Positions 42,655-52,000 of a stretch of 64,000 nucleotides of DNA are shown here, one piece after another (within the stretch, counting starts at the first letter, position 1; each line of letters opens with the position of its first letter). Source of the DNA: DAISVY01 sp036826635 (GTDB lineage: Bacteria > Zixibacteria > MSB-5A5 > GN15 > FEB-12). The notes beneath the pieces were generated by a model that was given only the letters and a program-made list of their open reading frames with translations, was not told the origin of the DNA and made no database searches. The position numbers were made by a program, and so were the translations under genes. The stretch spans positions 10,073 through 74,072 of the forward strand of contig DAISVY010000012.1 in NCBI GenBank assembly GCA_036826635.1. The letters are read 5' to 3'.

Positions 42655-44303
42655 TGCAGAGGAAAACGAAAGACGAAAGTTGTTCCCTGACCCGGTTCGC
42701 TGTTTATATCGACCTCGGCCCGGTGGTTGCTGATAATCTTCGCACAGATAACCAACCCGTAACCATGTCCCGTTTCCTTCGTCGTCAGATGAAATTTGAA
42801 AAGCTTCTTCTTGACTTCCGGAGTGATCCCCGAACCGTTATCGGAAATGGACAGGAGAACGGTGTCCCCTTCGACACTTGTCTTGACTTCGATATGACCG
42901 TCGGGACGCCGGGTTTCGGCGACGGCATCAGCGGCGTTGTTGAGCACATTAAGTAACAGTTGTGCTATCTGATCGGTGTCCATTTCGAAAGACGGCAAGT
43001 TCGGCTCGAGGTCGGTCGAGATCGACACCCGCGTGAACTTTTTCTGCACCAATACGAAGGACAGCACATCGGTGACCGTGGAATTCAGACTGGCGATGCT
43101 CTTGCATGCCTCCAGCCGGGTGTAGTCGGTCAAACCGGCCGTGTAGCGTTCCATCTTGCCGACATGGGATTTCAGCTTCTCGAGCGAGTTGGCCACTTTA
43201 TCCATATTGCCCCGCGCCATAGCCATCTGGGCCAGTTCTACCCCGCCCAGAATGAGAGCCAGGAAGTTATTCAACTCGTGGGCGATGGACGAGGCCATTA
43301 CGCCCTTGTCGGCGAATTTTTCGAGGTCGAACAGCTTTTGCTCGTTCTCTTTTTGCGCCGTGACATCGTCCAGCGTAAAAACGAGATCGGATTCGCGTTC
43401 GTCGCGACGTTCAATAGAAGAAAACCGGACGTTATATATTCGCTCGAATTCGGGCCCTTTGGCCACCTGATTTTCTATGAAACTGCTGTGAGTTCCGGCC
43501 CGGGTTTTAAGTAACCGCCGCCCCCAACCGGGGAAAGCGTACTCGGGGAAAACGCTGTCCAGCGGCTGTCCGATAACCGAGTCGAAATCGGACACGTTGG
43601 GCAGACAGTCCCGAAGAATGCTCATACCGGCACTGTTCACTTTCTTGAGAGTATAGTCCTGCTCTCCGAAAACGAAAACACCCTGCCTGACGCTGTCCAG
43701 AATTTCCAGATACCATGCGTTCAGGCCCCGCATCTGCGTAATCAAAAAAGAATTGGCGATAAACGGCGCACTGGCGTTGGCAAGCGTACTCAACAACTCA
43801 AGTTCACTGTCAGCCAGCGGCTTGTGGCTGATCTTCTCCCCCAGTCCGATCACGCCCCAATACCATTCCCCGTGGATCAGCGGAACCAGTACCTGAACAC
43901 CCGTTTCCTTCAGTCTCGCCAGGATTCGCTGAGCGTCATCCGGCAAATCTTCCCGATCAAAACAACATGGCCGGGGATCGGCCAGGAAATATTCGGACAA
44001 TTCCAATTGCTGACAATCCAGCCCTATTCCGGCAGCATCCTGAAAATGGCCGGTTCCGGAACAGATAGGCGGGCTGGCGCCGGCTTCCGGGTTGCGCACC
44101 ACGGCAATGACATCAGCCACGGAGAACTGCCCGGAAACGGTGAGAACCAACTGGTCGAGAAGACAACGGTAATCCGGTTTTTTTGAAAACTGCTCGGTTA
44201 GTTCGGCCAGCGCGTTGAGCGCCATGGCTTCAATATCCACCGAGGCCCGACGACGAACTGTCGCGGCACTCTCGTTCCGGACTGAATCTGTAATCTGTGA
44301 CAT
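42642..44303 (-). CDS. Sensor histidine kinase with GAF and PAS-like domains
   Basis: 553 residues, cytosolic, no membrane segment. About 25-195 resembles a GAF domain, 200-330 a PAS-like domain (YLEILDSVRQGVFVFGEQDYTLKKVN), then a dimerisation helix pair with His342 in SSIAHELNNFLALILGG, and a HATPase_c domain (NVLNNAADAV, ISDNGSGITPEVKKKLF, GHGYGLVICAKII). It lacks a receiver domain. It is the last gene of the operon, three bases after the STAS gene, and ends in a possible shared hairpin. Likely it senses an intracellular signal feeding the partner-switch system upstream; no cognate response regulator lies in the window. Confidence 0.88.
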   Translation of the reverse strand: MSQITDSVRNESAATVRRRASVDIEAMALNALAELTEQFSKKPDYRCLLDQLVLTVSGQFSVADVIAVVRNPEAGASPPICSGTGHFQDAAGIGLDCQQLELSEYFLADPRPCCFDREDLPDDAQRILARLKETGVQVLVPLIHGEWYWGVIGLGEKISHKPLADSELELLSTLANASAPFIANSFLITQMRGLNAWYLEILDSVRQGVFVFGEQDYTLKKVNSAGMSILRDCLPNVSDFDSVIGQPLDSVFPEYAFPGWGRRLLKTRAGTHSSFIENQVAKGPEFERIYNVRFSSIERRDERESDLVFTLDDVTAQKENEQKLFDLEKFADKGVMASSIAHELNNFLALILGGVELAQMAMARGNMDKVANSLEKLKSHVGKMERYTAGLTDYTRLEACKSIASLNSTVTDVLSFVLVQKKFTRVSISTDLEPNLPSFEMDTDQIAQLLLNVLNNAADAVAETRRPDGHIEVKTSVEGDTVLLSISDNGSGITPEVKKKLFKFHLTTKETGHGYGLVICAKIISNHRAEVDINSEPGQGTTFVFRFPLHPEA

Positions 44304-44306
44304 ATG

Positions 44307-44678
44307 CTAATACGTTATGCCGCACATGGCGGCCGCTTCCTTTTCATCGGATCGAATCGTGAGATAATCGGCCAGATCGAGCACCTCAAGAATATGCCGG
44401 ATATGATCGGACACGTTGCACAAGACTATATCGCCGCCCCGCTCGCGAAAAGACTGGACAGTGCCAAGTATAGAACCAACCCCGGCCGATGACAAAAACT
44501 CGAGGCGAGCCATATCGATGATGACGTACTTGTAACCTTTTTTCTCTCCGGTCGATATAATCTTGACCATCTCATGAGCGTTTTGATTGTCCAAAACCGG
44601 TCCGGGGTCCACAACTACCGTATCGTCCCGCAAAACACGCTCTTTTATCTCTTCGTACCCCATCCTTATTGGCTCCAT
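44307..44678 (-). CDS. STAS-domain anti-sigma factor antagonist
   Basis: 123 residues, single STAS domain of the SpoIIAA/RsbV type. Ser63-Ser64 in RLEFLSSAGVGSILGT correspond to the phosphorylation site. In partner switching such proteins bind the kinase when unphosphorylated. It overlaps the STAS-kinase fusion by 13 bases. A second start (ATG 44663) is possible. It is a natural substrate for the kinase domain and phosphatase encoded next to it. Confidence 0.9.
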   Translation of the reverse strand: MEPIRMGYEEIKERVLRDDTVVVDPGPVLDNQNAHEMVKIISTGEKKGYKYVIIDMARLEFLSSAGVGSILGTVQSFRERGGDIVLCNVSDHIRHILEVLDLADYLTIRSDEKEAAAMCGITY

Positions 44679-45430
44679 TTCTTCTCGAGAGTAAGTTCGT
44701 TCATGGTCCCGTCCTTGCGACGATACGAAATGCGGTCAACGAGTCTGCTTAACATAGGCAGTCCAAAACCCCGTTTTTGACCACTTTTAGCCGAGGCCAC
44801 AACATCCAGGTCCATCGAACGAGAAGTTGGATCAAACGGAATCCCGGGATCGGTGAAGGTCAAGACCATCATTTCATCGTAAGGACTGACCGTGAAAACG
44901 ATTTCGTCACCGACTTCCAGAGCGGCATAGCTCTGAATGTTAGTTGTCACCTCATAAAAAACCGTCCGCAGTTCGAACTCCAGAACCTCGGAGAGCCCCA
45001 TATCCGAGAGAAAACTCCGAAATCTCATCCTGGCTCGCGCTATGCTGTCAACATCAGCATGGAAACGATCCTGATAAGTCTCCTCAAAATGATTTTGCTT
45101 CCGGCAACGGCCGCCGACATTCAGAGATCCCGTAGCATCTTCCTCGGGAAAGAATTCCCTGAGATCCAACGCCTGAAGGACCCGCATAAGACCCCGCGAG
45201 GCCGCTTTGAGCTTAAGGGGTACCCCGGCCGAATGACAAGTTTCGTAAAGTTGCCAGAGAATTCCCACCTGACGCGACTTGACATGGGCCAGTTTTGAGC
45301 AATCCAGAATTATAGCAGGAGGTTTCTGTCCCAGTAGTTTCGCCAGTTCTTCCTCAAAGGCAGCCATTCCCGTAACTGACATATCCCTGGGAACCTCTAT
45401 TGTCACTTCCCCTTTTGTACTAGTTTGCAT
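44666..45430 (-). CDS. STAS domain fused to RsbW-like serine kinase
   Basis: 254 residues from ATG 45430 (GAGAGG just upstream). Residues about 1-95 form a STAS domain (IILDCSKLAHVKSRQVGILW), and about 120-254 an RsbW-type HATPase domain: N-box EVTTNIQSYA, G1 DPGIPFDPTSR and G2 GFGLPMLSRLVDRISYRR. It overlaps the PP2C gene by 11 bases and the STAS gene by 13. An antagonist-like domain and its kinase in one polypeptide is uncommon; the STAS part may be regulatory or dock to a partner. Whether it controls a sigma factor or another target cannot be told from this window. Confidence 0.85.
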   Translation of the reverse strand: MQTSTKGEVTIEVPRDMSVTGMAAFEEELAKLLGQKPPAIILDCSKLAHVKSRQVGILWQLYETCHSAGVPLKLKAASRGLMRVLQALDLREFFPEEDATGSLNVGGRCRKQNHFEETYQDRFHADVDSIARARMRFRSFLSDMGLSEVLEFELRTVFYEVTTNIQSYAALEVGDEIVFTVSPYDEMMVLTFTDPGIPFDPTSRSMDLDVVASAKSGQKRGFGLPMLSRLVDRISYRRKDGTMNELTLEKKWSQ

Positions 45431-47018
45431 GTACCCTCTCTTCATTCCTGTCAACATTTATATCGACTGAAAGCCCTTTCCACTTCATGGCCAGAAGCGT
45501 AATATCGTCGTATTGTGGTGCCGAACCGACGAAATCCCGGTGCCGGTCAAGAGTTTGACTGACCAGTCGGGGCGGATCCAGATCTTTGTAATCGCTTACT
45601 ATCTCTATAAATCTGTCCATACCAAACTCGTCGGCCGCTTCGTTCTGAGCTTCATTGACTCCGTCCGAATACTGAATAAGCCAATCGCCGCTGTTAAGCA
45701 TCACATGTGCTTCTTCTATCCGTCGGGCAAAAGGTTCGGGTGGCATCATTCCCAAGGGATAGCCCCTGGTTTTTATCAATTCGGTCCGACCGCTCAGTCC
45801 GTCGATTCGAATCAGCGGGTTGTGTCCGGCTGACGCAAAATCGAACCGGCCCGATTTCTTATTCAAAAGACCGAAGAACATCGTCACGAACATCCCCTTC
45901 TTGATGTTCTGCAGTAACTCGCTGTTGACCTCCGAAAGCAGCCGGCCCGGTGTCCGGATCGAACGCGAAACCTGCCGCACGATATCACGGGTAAGAAGCA
46001 TGACCAGCATACCCGGAAGCGACTTGCCTGACACGTCGGCTACGAGAAAACCAAGCTGCTCATCATCGAAATTGATGAAATCATAATAATCGCCGCCGAC
46101 CTCCCGGGCGCTGTGATAGGAACCGGCAAACTCGAAATCCGACGCCGAAGGATAGGCACGCGGCAGGATATTGGCCTGGATTTCATGGGCGATTTCCAAT
46201 TCTCGAGAAATGCGCTCGTTCTGTATCTTCTCCTGCTGAGCGCTCTGTAAGCGCGATCCCATAACCCGGAGAGTCTCCGCCAGATAGCCAAACTCGTTCT
46301 TACTGGTCACGGGAATATCCAGGGTCATATTATCTACCGAAACGTGCCGCAATTTATCGGTGATGATGCTGACCGGACGCAGTTTCCGATGCAGCAACAC
46401 CATGCCCACGATCATCCCCACCAGAACCATGAACAGAGTAGTGGAAGCCACGGCAATCACGGACGCCCGCCGCGCATCGGTGATCTCACGAACTGAAGAG
46501 GCCAGCCCCAGCCGGCCCAGCAGAATACCGTTTTCGACAATCGGCGTGGTAATATAGATCGTATCCCCGCGCTGGGCGAATCTCTCGTTTTCATGCAGAA
46601 TCTCGCCGAAGTGTCCTTCGGGCGGCTCGGACATCTCGGCTTTGGAGATAACCTGTTTCAGATCGGTATGAGCCAGAAAGACCCGATCGGTACCGGCAAT
46701 ACCGGCCCAGTAAATATCGGGGTTGTCGACAGCGAGTTTCTTGCAAATGTTGTTAAGCAGCAAAGCATCCGGTTCGCCGGACGAAATGATATGCTTGCCC
46801 GCCATACCTGAAAAAGATCGGGCCTGAACCAGGAGTTTCTCAGCTACACTGCGAGTAACGGTGCCGACGAATTTATCGGTAATAACATAGCCGGTAACAG
46901 CCATCAGGGCGAGAATCAGCAACGAAATATATAAGGAGAACTCAAACCGAATCGATTTGCGAAAATTTCTGGCTTCGGGCCAACTTGCCACCGGGCGGCC
47001 GGGCTCACTGTTGCTCAT
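45420..47018 (-). CDS. SpoIIE/RsbU-type PP2C phosphatase with periplasmic sensor and HAMP
   Basis: 532 residues, membrane bound. TM1 near 28-48, a periplasmic sensor domain of about 135 residues, TM2 near 188-209, HAMP to about 260, a short coiled coil, then PP2C_SIG with GGDYYDF, VADVSGKSLPGML, SAGHNP, YSDGVNEA and DDITLL, so all metal-binding Asp residues are present. It should dephosphorylate STAS proteins in response to an envelope signal. It overlaps the PorV-TPR gene by 14 bases and the STAS-kinase gene by 11, so production is coupled to both. Confidence 0.93.
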   Translation of the reverse strand: MSNSEPGRPVASWPEARNFRKSIRFEFSLYISLLILALMAVTGYVITDKFVGTVTRSVAEKLLVQARSFSGMAGKHIISSGEPDALLLNNICKKLAVDNPDIYWAGIAGTDRVFLAHTDLKQVISKAEMSEPPEGHFGEILHENERFAQRGDTIYITTPIVENGILLGRLGLASSVREITDARRASVIAVASTTLFMVLVGMIVGMVLLHRKLRPVSIITDKLRHVSVDNMTLDIPVTSKNEFGYLAETLRVMGSRLQSAQQEKIQNERISRELEIAHEIQANILPRAYPSASDFEFAGSYHSAREVGGDYYDFINFDDEQLGFLVADVSGKSLPGMLVMLLTRDIVRQVSRSIRTPGRLLSEVNSELLQNIKKGMFVTMFFGLLNKKSGRFDFASAGHNPLIRIDGLSGRTELIKTRGYPLGMMPPEPFARRIEEAHVMLNSGDWLIQYSDGVNEAQNEAADEFGMDRFIEIVSDYKDLDPPRLVSQTLDRHRDFVGSAPQYDDITLLAMKWKGLSVDINVDRNEERVHAN

Positions 47019-49020
47019 AGGAAAGCTCTCTCAGTTTCAGAATCTCGGTTTCGGTGCGTTTGATGTAATCCTGAATAGCCTCGTTATCGGGATCAAGTCG
47101 GGCGGCCTTTTTCCATGTGGCCACGGCTTCCTGCAATTGGTTCTTTCCGTACAGTTCGATACCGACAAACTTATAGGCGTTGATCAAGTACTTTCGCACC
47201 GACTGATAATCCGGCGCCAGACGTTCGACCCTCTCCCAGTTGGCAATTGCTTCACCCAGACGGCCGTTCTCAAAGGCGTCCTGCGCCGCCTTGTTGACTC
47301 CTTCTATTTCTTTGCGCAATTCATCGCTAAGCACCACGGCTGTTTTGGGCGCAACCGCAACCGTATCAACCGACGGCTTGTGCATATCGTCCAGAATCCG
47401 ACGGCGCAGATCCAGACACCATTGGTGATCCGGGAAAAGAACCAAGGCCGAATCGACCGTCGCCAGGGCGGTTTTGAAGTTCTCGCCTACGAAAGCCACC
47501 GAGGCTGTTTCGCGCAGGTGTTCGAATTCAACCCGCTTGATAGCCAACCGGACACTGGCGTTTTCATCGGCGAATTGACGGAGGCTCCGAACGAGTTCAA
47601 GGGCATCATCCACGTATCCATAGCTCAGAAGCGAATCGATATCCCACAGGCGTTCTCTTATCAGCTCGTCTTTGGCCACCGTCCGTTCGATAGCGGCATC
47701 AGCCTGTTCCAGAATCCTTTGAGCCTGTTCCGAATTGGAAACGTCAGACAAAGCCAGATCGGCAAAATGCCGAGCGCCGAGGTAGTCCTTCCGGGCCAGC
47801 CGTTCCTGCGCCGACTTCAGATTCTTATCAAAGCGACCGACTCGTTCGGCCCGGTCAAGCCGCTCATGGGCTGTAAGGACCATCTCATAAATGGCGGTCG
47901 TGTCCATGTCATTACCGCGCGCCAGGAACAAGGCCCGATCAAGCATGGTGGCGGCCTGCACCAGATCTCCTTTATCAAGAAGCTCCCGGCCACGATCCAC
48001 CAACTGCCCGACTGTCTGACGGTTGCGCTCGCCCAGCCGCGTGTTCATCAAATCGTTGAATTGCGACTCTCTCTCCCGGGTCCGGGCCAGCCGCCGTTCA
48101 TTTACGGGTGTTCCGAAAGAAGTCGTCAGAGTGAACATATGCAGACTGCCGAGATCACGATCCACAAGGGCGTAATCGAACCTTAGCAGCTTATACTGTA
48201 AACCGACACCGAACGACAACTTGCCCTCACGGACACCACCGCGCAGATGGAGAAGCTCTTTGAAACTATACTCGACCCCGACAGCCAACCGGGGATCGAT
48301 ATCTTCTATCTTGGTAAGTCGGGCACAGAGCGTAGCCTCCTGTCCCCAGTCGGCCCCGGGCACCAACCCAAGCGCAACCCCCAGATCGAAACTGGTCGGA
48401 TACTCGACCGTCTCTTCCGACAGCTTCATCCCGGGTTTCAACAGATTGCGACCTTCCGCGGTCACGATAAGGTGATCAAAAAACGTCGAGCCAAAAGCAA
48501 ACCTGCGACTGACCGACAAAGCCATACCGGGCGACGAAGTCGCCGTGTAATCGTCGATAGAATGATGCTCCAGAGACAGGCTCATCCCGACAGCATAACC
48601 GGCGATGAATCGTCCATAGGCAAGATTAAATCCGAGCCGGTTGTCGTCGGTCTCCCCCAGCAGAAGATTACCGGCGTCTCGCTTTTCTATCCCGCTGACA
48701 CCGAGCCGGAAAATACCCAAACCGAAAACACCGTAGTCAAGCGTGGGAATGGCTATGCCCAGATACTGGTAAGCAACATCGGAATCATACAACGTACTGT
48801 GGAAACCGCCGAATTCATACTGTTGGGCATCAGCCAGTCGCGAGGCATTCCAGAACGGGGCCGTAGTGGCGTCACTTACGGAAAGAGCCGCCCCGCCCAG
48901 TGAGAGCTCACGAGCCCCGGCACCGAAACTGAACGGTGATTGCGTACCACCGTCGTCGGCCGCCATAGAAACGCCGAAGCTCAGCAAGACCACGAGTATG
49001 ATTGATCCAAGTCGCCTCAT
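47005..49020 (-). CDS. PorV/PorQ-like outer-membrane barrel fused to TPR-like helical domain
   Basis: 671 residues. A signal peptide (LGSIILVVLLSFGVSMAAD) precedes a barrel of about 320 residues with the PorV/PorQ/UPF0164 signature FSFGAGARELSLGGAALSVSDATTAPFWNASRLA. The remaining half is helical with TPR-like repeats (RELLDKGDLVQAATMLDRALFLA, AIANWERVERLAPDYQSVRKYLINAYKFVG, AVATWKKAARLDPDNEAIQDYIKR). PorV-type proteins shuttle or attach cargo with C-terminal sorting domains in type 9 secretion. It overlaps the giant surface protein gene by four bases (ATGA), so that protein is a likely cargo. The periplasmic TPR part is unusual for this family and may relay secretion state to the phosphatase encoded next. 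Confidence 0.85.
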   Translation of the reverse strand: MRRLGSIILVVLLSFGVSMAADDGGTQSPFSFGAGARELSLGGAALSVSDATTAPFWNASRLADAQQYEFGGFHSTLYDSDVAYQYLGIAIPTLDYGVFGLGIFRLGVSGIEKRDAGNLLLGETDDNRLGFNLAYGRFIAGYAVGMSLSLEHHSIDDYTATSSPGMALSVSRRFAFGSTFFDHLIVTAEGRNLLKPGMKLSEETVEYPTSFDLGVALGLVPGADWGQEATLCARLTKIEDIDPRLAVGVEYSFKELLHLRGGVREGKLSFGVGLQYKLLRFDYALVDRDLGSLHMFTLTTSFGTPVNERRLARTRERESQFNDLMNTRLGERNRQTVGQLVDRGRELLDKGDLVQAATMLDRALFLARGNDMDTTAIYEMVLTAHERLDRAERVGRFDKNLKSAQERLARKDYLGARHFADLALSDVSNSEQAQRILEQADAAIERTVAKDELIRERLWDIDSLLSYGYVDDALELVRSLRQFADENASVRLAIKRVEFEHLRETASVAFVGENFKTALATVDSALVLFPDHQWCLDLRRRILDDMHKPSVDTVAVAPKTAVVLSDELRKEIEGVNKAAQDAFENGRLGEAIANWERVERLAPDYQSVRKYLINAYKFVGIELYGKNQLQEAVATWKKAARLDPDNEAIQDYIKRTETEILKLRELSYEQQ

Positions 49021-52000
49021 CGTATTATCGCAATCTTTCGCTTATGCTCTTCGGTCCGTCCCGAAACATAATGCGCCGTTATCCGGCAGAAGTATGTCCC
49101 CGGAACAACATCACAACCCGCGTCATTGTCGCCCGACCAGATATCCGTCTGCTGCGACCCGGCTTCGCGGAAAGCATTCTCGGCTACCGTTTTCACCGCT
49201 TCGCCGGTAATCGAGAACAACTCAATATCCACATGGGCATCTTCGGACAACACGTACCCGATAGTGGTAGCACCGTCCTGAGCCGGGTTGAACGGGTTGG
49301 GATAATTCGTAAATGATTGCCCCAGGCTGGCCTCGGTGATCGATATCTCGGTACCGTACAGCGGGTATGACGTGCCGCTCTCCAAAACCGGATATATCGC
49401 GGTTGCCATGTTTTTGTCCGCAATGTCGAACGAAGTGGAGTCCTCGAAGAGAATCAGATAATCACCCCGACGAGCGTCATCTCGTACGTCACAAACAACG
49501 CTTACCGGCACCGTTCCCCCGGAAGAGACATCGTAACCGCCGTCGATGGTAAACAGCAAGGTATCACCGTTCAGAACCGAATCGGTGGCGACAACCTCGT
49601 CATCGAACACCAGATGTACGGCCCGGAAAATCTCCGCACCCGCACCGGCCTCAAGATGATCGCTGTATCGCCGGACAACTTTCCCCTGCCAGGAAGCGAC
49701 GACCAGATCGCCTTCAAGCGTGGGGCTGTCATATTCCAGATCGCCGGAGAAAACGATCAATCCGGTTTGACCGGCACAAGTAAGTTGAACAGGGGCGGTA
49801 ACGGTTGACAACACCGGTCGCCCGGCCGGCTGGAAGATATCCGTTTCTTCCGTTCTGAAGGGGAAACCGTCGGCACACCCGTCGGCCACCTCTATGCCGG
49901 GGCTCCGCGTAGTATCGCTGGCGTCACGCACCGTGATAGCCGGGGAAGCCGATATCTCAAGGACAAAATTATCATACGGCACGTCGGCCTCGATATCGCC
50001 GTACAAACCGACCGTGACACTGTCGCCGGGGTTAAGCAATACACCTTCGGTGCCCATTTCAAACGTAACCGCACCGATCAACGGCTCGATAAACGACTGG
50101 TAAGTGACAGGAGCATCGCCAATCGATATTCCTACCCGGTCAAAGAGAAATTCCGGGCGCAACATAGTACCATCGGCATCAAGCACGGATACGAGAATGT
50201 CACCGATACGCACCGATGAATAGTCCGTGGTGAACGGATAAACCAGCGCCAGTTCCATAAGAACCAGAGAATCAACCCCGCCGACAACGGCCGCAGACAG
50301 CGGAGCCGTAACACAAAGCTGCGGTGCCCCGGCCGGATATCGCAATTGTGTCCAGCCGGTTCTAATGGGGAAAACATCACCGGTCGCAAGCATCGTATCA
50401 GGAGAAACCTGAAGCGGTGAACCGGAGCTCAGATCGCGGACGGTGAAGCAGGTACTGTCGGTTATAAGCAGCGAAAAACCATCCAGGGAAGTCTCCTCGA
50501 CCAGCGACAAAATAATCGTAAGCGAGTCAATCTCACCGGCGCTGAGTGTAAGCGGTGAAGTCAGGGATAAGTTAACATGGGTCGAGTCGGTCCTGAAATC
50601 GGCCACATGTCCCACCACCACCTGTTGTCTGAGAGCACTGGCACTTTGCAAAATCGCCGCCGCTTCCACGGGATCACCGGCCAAATCGGCAAGGCAGAAA
50701 GACAGACCGGAAAGCTGAATCTGCGAGGTCCCGACATCGCCTCCGTGGCGGAACCTGAGCATAACGGCTTCGACTCCATTCTGCCCGTAGTTTGCGGTCG
50801 AACCGAGCAGCGATACGGAAGAAGTTGCCAGCGCCTGTGACGGATCGTCCAGACGGCACGAGGCCGTTCTGAGCGGAAAACTTACGGCCGGATTAATAGA
50901 AACCGGCAACAGCGTATTAGCATCCACGAGCACGGTCGAGGCGGCACTCTCCAGAGCCAGGGCAAAACTGGAAGCCGACGCGGCACTGTCGATGCTCACG
51001 ATAAGCATAAGATTCGAAGACTTGCCCGGAGCAATTAGAACAGGCTCCGTGAAGGTCAGCAACAAATCGGACGTATGAGGAACTTCTTCGACCGCCGCCA
51101 CTATAACATACCCGGCCGCTATTACCACCCGGCTAAGAGCTTCATCCGCCGCCTGGGGTGTACCAAAACCGTCTTCAACCCGCAGGACCAGACTGTCCAA
51201 CCGCAAATCGGCTCCGGTTGCGGCCGTGTCCGGGTGCGTGATGGCTATACTCATCGGGAACACGCTTGACTGCCCCCGGGTGACCGAGGTCGGCATGGAA
51301 TTGATAAGCTCGACCAGTACGTCCGCGGGGGATGTCTGGATATGGACCGCTGATGTCTGGATCACCGCGGATGAATCGGGCAAAGACTCGGCAACGGCAC
51401 GCAACTGCCAGGATACTTCACCGGGCTGAAGAGCCGTATAATAGAAGACGAACTCGGCCGATGTACCGCTGGACACGGCGACCGGTCCGCTGGCGCTGCT
51501 GTCAAAAACGACCAGCTCGGAATCGCTTATTCCGACGACCTGAGCTTGCACATCGTCAATCTGAATCGGCAGCAGGTTAGTCGCGTTGAAATGCACCGCG
51601 ATAGTCTGCCCCACCGAATAACTTTCCGCCAAAGGCTCATAACCGGCCCGCAGACTGGAATTAGATATCGTGAATCGGTTTTCACCGCTCAGAGCGGCGT
51701 CATGAGGTCCGTCGTTGGCCGAAGCATACTGACAGCCGTTTATCGGAATTTCACCCTGGAACTCCGCCCCGGGAGCGGCTGAAGCGGCCACATCGCCCAC
51801 CACGAATAATACCGGCGGGGTACTGTTAACAGCCAGATCAAGCGTTGTTATGTTCCACTCTGTCCCGGTATAGGTAAACGTACCCAGCAACAGGTCACTT
51901 GAACTCCAATCCTCACTGGCATCGTTGTCTTTCCATAATTCCAGCGAGGAAATATCACTGGTATCCGCATCCGCCAGATTGGCCAGCCTCAAAGATTGCA

